From Comamonas testosteroni TK102 (GTDB taxonomy: Bacteria > Pseudomonadota > Gammaproteobacteria > Burkholderiales > Burkholderiaceae_C): DNA of 64,000 bases. Where the stretch lies: positions 1,116,001 through 1,180,000 of the forward strand of contig NZ_CP006704.1 in the NCBI RefSeq assembly GCF_000739375.1, given 5' to 3'. Made by a program: the position numbers and the translations under genes. Below are positions 57,883 through 64,000 of this stretch, in pieces; the stretch's first letter is position 1, and every line of letters starts with the position of its first letter. The notes under the pieces were generated by a model. The model made no database searches. It saw only the letters and a list, made by a program, of their open reading frames with translations, and had not been told where the DNA came from.

Positions 57883-59157
57883 GTGAGCGATCTACCCACC
57901 AGCCCCGAGTCCAGGCCCAGGCGCATAGCGCATCTGGACATGGATGCGTTCTACGCCTCCGTGGAACTGCTGCGCTACCCGCAGCTCAAGGGGCTGCCGG
58001 TGGTGATCGGCGGCGGGCGGCGCAGCTTTGACGAGGAGCTGCTGGCGCGGCATGCGGGGCGGCCGCTGTCCGAGATTCCGGTGGCGGATTTTCCGCTGCT
58101 GCGCGATTACACGGGGCGCGGCGTGATCACCACGGCCACCTATGCGGCCCGGCAGTTCGGCGTGGGCTCGGCCATGGGCATGATGAAGGCCGCCAGGCTG
58201 TGCCCGCAGGCGATTCTTCTGCCCGTGGACTTTGCCGAGTACCGGCGCTTTTCGCGGGCCTTCAAAGAGATCATCGTGTCGATTGCGCCGCTCATGGAAA
58301 ACCGTGGCGTGGACGAGGTCTACATCGATTTCACCGACGTGCCTGGCGGCCAGCGCGAAGGCGGACGCGTGCTCGCCCGGCTGATCCAGAAATCCATCTT
58401 CGACGCCACGGGCCTGACCTGCTCGGTCGGTGTGGCGCCCAACAAGCTGCTGGCCAAGATGGCCAGCGAGTTCAACAAGCCCAACGGCATCTCCGTCGTC
58501 CAGCCCGAAGACCTGCAAAGCCGGATCTGGCCGCTGGCCTGCCGCAAGGTCAACGGCATAGGGCCCAAGGCCGATGCCAAGCTCAAGAGCCTGGGCATAG
58601 AAACCATTGGCGACCTGGCCGCGCAAAGCCTGCCGCAGCTGCTGCACTGGTTTGGCAGAAGCTATGGCCACTGGCTGCACGAGTCGGCCTGGGGGAGGGA
58701 CGAGCGTGCCGTGGTGACCGAGAGCGAACCGGTGTCCATGAGCCGCGAGACCACCTTCGAGCGCGATCTGCATGCCGTGCGCGACAAGGCCGAGCTGGGT
58801 GCCATCTTCACGGACCTGTGCGAGCGGCTGGCCGAGGATCTGCGGCGCAAGGGCTATGTGGGGCGCACCGTGGGCATCAAGCTGCGCTATGACGATTTCA
58901 GGATCGCCACGCGGGATCAGACCCTGAACCTGCCGATACAGGATGCGGCCGCCATCCGTCTGGCCGCAGGCCAATGCCTCAAGCGCGTGCCGCTGGGCAA
59001 GCGCATCAGGCTGCTGGGGGTCAAGGTCTCGGGCCTGATCGCCGAGCAGCTCTGGCAGGCCAGTGCCCACGATCCGGTGGCGCGAGAGTTGCTGCTCAGG
59101 CCTCATGGTTTGATCTCCGTCAAGCATGCGGATCCCTATACCGCATCTCTGTTCTAA
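57883..59157 (+). CDS. dinB: DNA polymerase IV (Y-family)
   Basis: This 424-residue translesion polymerase starts with the catalytic HLDMDAFYASVELLRYPQLKGLPVVIGG. The second acidic motif is GVDEVYIDFTD, and the palm is followed by the thumb CSVGVAPNKLLAKMASEFNKPNGI and the little finger. The C-terminal end ASLF resembles a beta-clamp binding tail. Relative to E. coli DinB there is an extra stretch of about 30 residues after VVIGGG and before GRGVITTATYAAR. GTG 57883 is chosen; there is no ATG before the catalytic motif and the GTG at 57820 adds an unrelated leader. No LexA box was recognised upstream. Confidence 0.92.
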   Translation: MSDLPTSPESRPRRIAHLDMDAFYASVELLRYPQLKGLPVVIGGGRRSFDEELLARHAGRPLSEIPVADFPLLRDYTGRGVITTATYAARQFGVGSAMGMMKAARLCPQAILLPVDFAEYRRFSRAFKEIIVSIAPLMENRGVDEVYIDFTDVPGGQREGGRVLARLIQKSIFDATGLTCSVGVAPNKLLAKMASEFNKPNGISVVQPEDLQSRIWPLACRKVNGIGPKADAKLKSLGIETIGDLAAQSLPQLLHWFGRSYGHWLHESAWGRDERAVVTESEPVSMSRETTFERDLHAVRDKAELGAIFTDLCERLAEDLRRKGYVGRTVGIKLRYDDFRIATRDQTLNLPIQDAAAIRLAAGQCLKRVPLGKRIRLLGVKVSGLIAEQLWQASAHDPVARELLLRPHGLISVKHADPYTASLF

Positions 59158-59294
59158 GCCTGGGGGCTCGGGAATCCTCACTGTGCGATGATCCAAGTGT
59201 GAATTTGTGTATCTGGTTAACCAGCTGCCTGCGGGATGCCTGATCGCTCACTCTCGAACAAAAACTACATAGGCCTATTGGAGGAGTGCAAAGC

Positions 59295-60851
59295 ATGCGC
59301 CTGAACCTGCCGGTATCTCAACAAAACTACGACTTTCCGGGTGACGAGCTGCTGGTCTCCAGCACCAACACCAAGGGCGAGATCACGCATTGCAATCCCG
59401 CCTTCGTGCGCGTCAGCGGCTTTGGCTACGAAGAGCTGATCGGCCAGCCGCACAATCTGATTCGCCATCCCGACATGCCGGCCGCCGCCTTCAAGGACAT
59501 GTGGCGCACCATCGCCCATGGCTATCCCTGGACGGCACTGGTCAAGAACCGCCGCAAGAACGGCGATCACTATTGGGTGCGCGCCAATGTCACGCCCATC
59601 ATGGAAGGTGGCAAGCCAAGCGGCTATCTGTCGGTGCGCACCAAGCCTTCGGCCGCCGAAGTGGCCGCAGCCGAAGCGCTGTATGCGCGCATGCGCAACG
59701 AGGAAAAGCAGGCCCGGGCCAGCTTCCGGCTGCGTGCCGGCGCGGTGCGCCGTCTGGGGCTGATGGGCTGGTGGGACGGCCGCAAGGATGTGGGTCTGGT
59801 GGCGCGCATGGCCTGGCTGCTGGCCATCGTGGCCTTGATCGTCATGCTGCCCGATATGCTGGGCTGGCAGGGCGCGGCGGCCTGGGGCTGGCGTGCTGCC
59901 AGCCTGGTGGCCGGCGGCGCATTCGTGCTGTGGCGCTTTCAGCAGCGCTGCGTGGCGGGATTGGAGGAAGCCAGCCGCTTTGCGGCCGATGTGGCGGCCT
60001 GCAATCTGAGCACCGAATGCAGCCAGAGCTACAGCGGCGCCATGGGGGCGCTGATGCTGAGGCTGCAGCAGATTCAGATCAATCTGCGCGCCGTGGTGGG
60101 CGATGTGCGCACCGAGGTGCAAGGCTTTGCACAGACTGCCCATGAAATCGCCCAGAGCAGTTTCGATCTGGCAGGGCGTACCGAGTCGCAGGCCACCAGC
60201 TTGCAGCAGACGGCGGCCTCGATGGAGGAAATTTCGGGCACCGTGTCGCAGACGGCCGATACGGCTCAGTTCATGGCCGGCGCCAGCGACGAGAGCAGCA
60301 AGGTGGCCAGCCGCAGCGGCGCGGCCATCAGCGAAGTGGGGCTGGCCATGGAGCATATCCGCGGCTCCTCCACGCGCATGAGCGAGATCATTGGCGTGAT
60401 CGAGAGCATTGCCTTCCAGACCAATCTGCTGGCGCTGAACGCGGCTGTGGAAGCGGCGCGGGCCGGCGAGCAGGGGCGCGGCTTTGCCGTGGTGGCGGGC
60501 GAGGTGCGGGCACTGGCCCAGCGCAGTGCCGAGGCGGCCAAGGAGATCAGCGTGCTCATCAACCGCACGGTCGATGGCATCAATGACGGCAATGCGCGCA
60601 TGCGTGCCGCAGGCCAGACCATAGACGGCATGGTGCAGGCCGTGGACAAGGTCGGCTCCCTGGTGCACCAGATCAGCATTGCCACGCGTGAGCAGTCGAT
60701 AGGCATCTCCCAGGTCAACGAGGCCGTGGCCCAGCTCGACTCCGTGACCCAGCAGAATGCGGCGCTGGTGGAGCAGTCGACCAGTGCCGCGCAATCGCTG
60801 CGCCAGAGTGCCAAGACACTGGAGCGTTCGGTGGACGTGTTCCATCTATAG
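59295..60851 (+). CDS. Aer-like methyl-accepting chemotaxis protein with PAS domain
   Basis: This 518-residue energy- or redox-taxis receptor has an N-terminal PAS domain (about 20-125, with [38 protein letters not shown], like the FAD-binding PAS of Aer). A hairpin of two membrane helices follows ([18 protein letters not shown] and [15 protein letters not shown]), then a long cytoplasmic signalling domain with hairpin tip [43 protein letters not shown]. There is no periplasmic sensor. ATG 59295 lies 8 bases after a perfect GGAGGAG site. No C-terminal CheR-binding pentapeptide is seen. Lone gene, no che cluster nearby. Confidence 0.93.
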   Translation: MRLNLPVSQQNYDFPGDELLVSSTNTKGEITHCNPAFVRVSGFGYEELIGQPHNLIRHPDMPAAAFKDMWRTIAHGYPWTALVKNRRKNGDHYWVRANVTPIMEGGKPSGYLSVRTKPSAAEVAAAEALYARMRNEEKQARASFRLRAGAVRRLGLMGWWDGRKDVGLVARMAWLLAIVALIVMLPDMLGWQGAAAWGWRAASLVAGGAFVLWRFQQRCVAGLEEASRFAADVAACNLSTECSQSYSGAMGALMLRLQQIQINLRAVVGDVRTEVQGFAQTAHEIAQSSFDLAGRTESQATSLQQTAASMEEISGTVSQTADTAQFMAGASDESSKVASRSGAAISEVGLAMEHIRGSSTRMSEIIGVIESIAFQTNLLALNAAVEAARAGEQGRGFAVVAGEVRALAQRSAEAAKEISVLINRTVDGINDGNARMRAAGQTIDGMVQAVDKVGSLVHQISIATREQSIGISQVNEAVAQLDSVTQQNAALVEQSTSAAQSLRQSAKTLERSVDVFHL

Positions 60852-60871
60852 GCTTTTGTGGTCTTGCTCTG

Positions 60872-60898
60872 AAAAGGCAGCCGTGGAGCTGCCTTTTT
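60872..60898 (+). terminator. Intrinsic terminator after the chemoreceptor gene
   Basis: AAAAGGCAGC pairs with GCTGCCTTTT over a CGTGGA loop with an extra T. Confidence 0.93.
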
Positions 60899-60925
60899 CG
60901 CATCGGCTTTCGGTAGGATTGCGGC

Positions 60926-63286
60926 ATGAGTGTTGTGCTGACCCTGATCGCCATTGCGGCGCTGGCCCTGTGTTTGCTGATCTGGCTGATATCGCGTTTG
61001 CGCGCTGACGCCAGACCCGCGTCGTCTGCAACTGCCGGGCAGGAGGCCGAGCCGTCCGTGGCCCAGGCCAGAACGGCGTCGGAGGTTGCGGCGCAGACGC
61101 TCTCCGATCAAGAGCTTGCGGCGCAGGCGGATATGGCGTCAGAGGCCAGCAGGGATGTGAATTTTCGTCCCCAGGGCGAGCGCGGCATGGGCGGCCCCAT
61201 CTATGGCGATGTGCTGTGTGCGGACGGCGTCTACCTGCCCCATGTCTGGGAGATGGACATGCACACCTCCTATGACGGGCGCTGGCTGCGCACGGGCTTT
61301 TATGACAGCGAGACCGCCCATCTGGTCGACCGCAAATCGCGTCGCAGCTGGGTGATCAGCAAGCCTGAAGGCGAGCTGCTGGATGCCATCCACTGGCGCA
61401 TGCCGCGCTGGAGTGGCGAGAGCATCAACGAAAGCGGCATTGCCGACGATGCGCATGTGATCATGTCCGATGCCAGCTTCGAGGCCTGGCTGGGCGAGCA
61501 TATGTCTGCGCAGCCGCAGCCCCTGCTGCAGGTGGTGGATCTCTGGGTACCGGCAGACTGCCTGCCGGCCGAAGTTGCCCGGCCCATGCCGACTCTGCCG
61601 CAACCGGCTCAGCCCACCCCGGTGCCGCCGGTGCTGCTGCAGCGCCACTGGCCGGCTTCGCTGCGCAAGCTGCGCTACCCCATGGCTCCGCTCCAGAATC
61701 CGCACTGGCAGCTGATGCTGGGTGAGACCGCCCAGCCCTGGGTGCTCGATGAGAGCCACAGCATGGTCTGGCGTGCCGATGCCCAGGCCTTTGCGCTCTA
61801 TGCCTACCCTACCCAGGGCGATGCCAGCCAGGCCAGCCTGCGGCTGGCCGTCTGGATGATGGAGCGAGGCTGGCAGCAATGGCCGCAGCTGATGCCCGAG
61901 GATCGCAAGCCCTGGGCTCTGGGCCTGCCGGATCTTGAGCCGCCGAGCGAGCCGCAAGCGCCAGCGGTTTTGCCGCTGAGCTGGCTCAATGAACTGCTGC
62001 TGCAGAGAGTGCAGCTCGATAGGCCCGAGACCGAGCGCCTGCACGATGGCACCAGCATCAGCTGCGCCATGAGCGAGGTGGATGTCTGCGCTGCCCATCA
62101 GCGCGATGGACTGCCCATCCTCAAACCCTCGCTTCCCGTGAGCTTAGACTGGCTGCGTGATCCGGCGCAGCCCGCGCTGTGGCGCGCGCAGAGCGAGCCA
62201 CTCAAGGGGCAGCGCCTGATCTGGACCCTGTCCAAGCCCGCCCGGGAGGAGCTGGGCGAAACGGCGGCCTACAACCTGCAATGGGGTGAACGCCATTTGC
62301 CCGGCACCTGGGCGCTGGAACATGTGATCGTGCAGGGGCGCTGGGCGATTCTCATGCCGCATGGCCGTGCACCGATTCGCGGTGGCAGCGGCAGCCTGCA
62401 GGTCTGGGACGGGGAGCGGCTGCAAAGCGTGGATCTGCCCTGGCCCGTGGTGCGGCTGGCCGCTGTGCCGTCGGTCAAGGGCGGCATGGCCGCTCGCCTG
62501 CGCGTGCTGGCGCTGACGGCCAGTCTGGCGGACAAGGACTGGGACCCCTCGACCGCATCCTGGCGCTGGCCTCTGCAGTCCGTATCGGCCAGCCATCTGG
62601 CAAGACCCGACTGGCGTCCGCTTTACTCCGAGCGTGAACTGGCGCCCGATGCGCAAGGGCGCTGGCAGTTGCTGCCGCGCTGGCGCGAGGTGAGACAGAT
62701 CCAGCATCCCTGCTCCGACGGTGACTATGTCTGGCGCGACGATGTGCGCGGCGACACCGTCTGGTGGTGGGGCGGCGTGAACGAGCGCGTCAACCACTAT
62801 TGGCAGCATGATGAACCTCGCAAGGACGGCGTGATCATGACGCGAAGCGGTCTGGCGTTCTGCGGTGTCGGGCCCTGCGCCTGTCCCCATCCTTCAGGCG
62901 AAGGCTGGGCCTTGCTGGAGCCGGTGGAGACACGCTACGGCGAACTGGGTCAATGGCAGCTGCACTGGCTCAACCCTGTGGAAAAGGAAGTGCGCACGCT
63001 GACGCTCAAGGCGCGCATGCCGGTGCTGCAGGGCTGGGATGCCCAGGGCCTGCATTGGCAGGATCTCCCCTTGCCTGACGAAGCGGCGCTGCAGGGCGAG
63101 GCCAGCGCGGTTCACAAGCCCCAGTCGGAGCCCGCAGCGGCGCGTCAGCTGGTGGTGGCGCAGACCTGGCAGCGTGCTGGCGTCGAGCCTCTGCGCCAGG
63201 GCATCAACGGGCTGTGGCTGCGCATTCAGGATCTGCGCTATGCAGAGGCTTTGCTGGGGCAGGATGACTGCCCTTGGAAGAATTGA
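60926..63286 (+). CDS. Large membrane-anchored protein of unknown function
   Basis: I do not recognise this 786-residue protein. It starts with one N-terminal membrane helix (LTLIAIAALALCLLIWLIS), then an Ala/Glu-rich linker to about residue 75. A large Trp-rich region follows (for example YDGRWLRTGFYDSETAHLVDRKSRRSW and WRMPRWSGESINESG, many Pro/Leu pairs) ending in a segment with a GVGPCACPHPSGEGWALLEPVE stretch. Recurring WxL/WQ-type strand patterns suggest beta-rich repeats, possibly a propeller, but no named domain is evident. Codon use and GC match its neighbours. It sits between a chemoreceptor (with terminator) and convergent queF. A role at the cytoplasmic membrane is all that can be inferred. 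Confidence 0.75.
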   Translation: MSVVLTLIAIAALALCLLIWLISRLRADARPASSATAGQEAEPSVAQARTASEVAAQTLSDQELAAQADMASEASRDVNFRPQGERGMGGPIYGDVLCADGVYLPHVWEMDMHTSYDGRWLRTGFYDSETAHLVDRKSRRSWVISKPEGELLDAIHWRMPRWSGESINESGIADDAHVIMSDASFEAWLGEHMSAQPQPLLQVVDLWVPADCLPAEVARPMPTLPQPAQPTPVPPVLLQRHWPASLRKLRYPMAPLQNPHWQLMLGETAQPWVLDESHSMVWRADAQAFALYAYPTQGDASQASLRLAVWMMERGWQQWPQLMPEDRKPWALGLPDLEPPSEPQAPAVLPLSWLNELLLQRVQLDRPETERLHDGTSISCAMSEVDVCAAHQRDGLPILKPSLPVSLDWLRDPAQPALWRAQSEPLKGQRLIWTLSKPAREELGETAAYNLQWGERHLPGTWALEHVIVQGRWAILMPHGRAPIRGGSGSLQVWDGERLQSVDLPWPVVRLAAVPSVKGGMAARLRVLALTASLADKDWDPSTASWRWPLQSVSASHLARPDWRPLYSERELAPDAQGRWQLLPRWREVRQIQHPCSDGDYVWRDDVRGDTVWWWGGVNERVNHYWQHDEPRKDGVIMTRSGLAFCGVGPCACPHPSGEGWALLEPVETRYGELGQWQLHWLNPVEKEVRTLTLKARMPVLQGWDAQGLHWQDLPLPDEAALQGEASAVHKPQSEPAAARQLVVAQTWQRAGVEPLRQGINGLWLRIQDLRYAEALLGQDDCPWKN

Positions 63287-63350
63287 TCCCCCTGAGCCGC
63301 TTTGCGGCCTCCCCCTGAGGGGGGCGGCAGCCTTGCTGTGGGCCGCCCCT
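63287..63350 (+). repeat. REP-like three-hairpin unit, copy 2
   Basis: The unit begins right after the stop of the 786-residue protein gene. It has GCCGC-TTT-GCGGC (63296-63308), CCCCCT / AGGGGG (63311-63323) and GGGCGGC / GCCGCCC (63322-63328 with 63342-63348). The first two stems match copy 1 at 46072-46156; the third differs in sequence but keeps pairing. Confidence 0.72.
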
Positions 63351-63382
63351 TGCTTGCTGCCCTTGACTGGGTAGTGCCGGTG

Positions 63383-64000
63383 CTACTGGCGTGCCGTACG
63401 CACATTGGCGGGCAGGGCGCCCGGGTGGCTGGTGCGCAAGGGGTTGATGTCCAGGCCGCCGCGGCGCGTGTAGCGGGCGTAGACGGCCAGCTTGATGGGT
63501 TGGCAGCGGGTCCAGATGTCCATGAAGATGCGCTCCACGCATTGCTCATGGAATTCGTTGTGGTTGCGAAAGCTCACCAGGTACTGCAGCAGACCTTCCT
63601 GCTCGATCTGCGCACCGCTGTATTGAATCTGCACGCTGCCCCAGTCGGGCTGGCCGGTGACCAGGCAGTTGCTCTTGAGCAGATTGCTGACCAGGGTCTC
63701 GCTGACGGGTGCTTCGTCGTGGTTGGCACGCAGCAGCTCGGGAGCCGGCGTGTACCGGGTGCACTCCACATCGAGGCGGTCCAGCAGCAGGCCGTCCAGC
63801 TCATGCACTTGCTGGGCATCGAACTGCTCTGCCTGCAGCAGCCGCACGCCCACGCTGCCCTGGGCCTCGCTGCCGCGCCAGGTGGCTTCGGACAGATCGG
63901 TGCGCAGGCGCGCCAGCACCTCGCTGGCATCGGCAAAGCGGGTGTTGTTGAAGCTGTTCAGATACAGCTTGAAGGACTTGCTTTCGATCAAGTTGGGCGT
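63383..64000 (-). CDS. queF: NADPH-dependent 7-cyano-7-deazaguanine reductase QueF, C-terminal part
   Basis: This gene is cut by the right window edge; about 206 C-terminal codons are visible. QueF reduces preQ0 to preQ1 in queuosine synthesis for tRNA. The fragment carries [17 protein letters not shown] (long-form QueF), [43 protein letters not shown] and [16 protein letters not shown], typical of the E. coli-like two-domain enzyme. The catalytic Cys and NADPH-binding N-terminal half should lie mainly beyond the window. Convergent with the 786-residue protein gene. Confidence 0.93.
   Translation of the reverse strand, partial: TPNLIESKSFKLYLNSFNNTRFADASEVLARLRTDLSEATWRGSEAQGSVGVRLLQAEQFDAQQVHELDGLLLDRLDVECTRYTPAPELLRANHDEAPVSETLVSNLLKSNCLVTGQPDWGSVQIQYSGAQIEQEGLLQYLVSFRNHNEFHEQCVERIFMDIWTRCQPIKLAVYARYTRRGGLDINPLRTSHPGALPANVRTARQ

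Overview
The window is a gap-free, high-GC (low to mid 60s percent by eye) bacterial chromosome segment carrying about 43 protein genes. I found no rRNA, tRNA, CRISPR array or intact insertion sequence. Gene content points to Burkholderiales, family Comamonadaceae, most likely Comamonas. The clues are a TctC/Bug-type binding protein, a BPSS1780-type membrane protein beside a choline-kinase-like homoserine kinase, several EamA transporters, an lldPRD locus, and dispersed palindromic intergenic repeats of a kind I associate with this family. The species call is inference.

Layout. 0-4.5 kb: a tripartite drug-efflux operon (outer-membrane factor, HlyD adaptor, 14-TM MFS pump) behind a promoter that overlaps a perfect palindrome. 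4.6-15 kb: uvrD-type helicase, a Tat-exported PhoX-like lipoprotein, a BPSS1780-type membrane protein, thrB, a small secreted protein and polA. 15-24 kb: azlCD, an exported dienelactone hydrolase, a ZIP metal transporter, an AlgZ/AlgR-type two-component pair, an EamA transporter, argH and an orphan Bug protein. 24-39.5 kb: a giant alpha-2-macroglobulin with a thioester motif, then a Ugp-type ABC importer (C-B-A-E) with a VOC protein and an EEP phosphodiesterase, an HdeD-like protein, and pbpC (PBP1C). In E. coli the macroglobulin and PBP1C genes are adjacent; here about 7 kb separates them, and repeats lie at both edges of that block. 39.5-42 kb: LysR regulator, nitroreductase and EamA transporter.

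42-49 kb is a lactate-utilisation region. A leftward lldP-lldR-lldD operon has two LldR-type palindromes upstream. Next to it is a second permease divergent from a second FMN alpha-hydroxy-acid dehydrogenase, without such palindromes. 49-54 kb: two tandem Sel1-repeat secreted proteins, nhaA with a structured leader, and another EamA transporter. 54-64 kb: a DadA-like FAD amino-acid dehydrogenase under a tandem glycine riboswitch, a divergent LysP-like permease, dinB, an Aer-like chemoreceptor, a 786-residue anchored protein of unknown function and the C-terminal part of queF.

The most unusual content is intergenic. There are three repeat families: (i) five hairpin elements of roughly 60-95 bp sharing a GCTGCTTGCG-like head, each with a different but self-complementary stem; (ii) a 273-bp element with 21-bp terminal inverted repeats, plus two solitary copies of the terminal repeat; (iii) two three-hairpin REP-like units placed directly after stop codons. 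These, the split macroglobulin/pbpC locus and the glycine-controlled DadA are the best leads.
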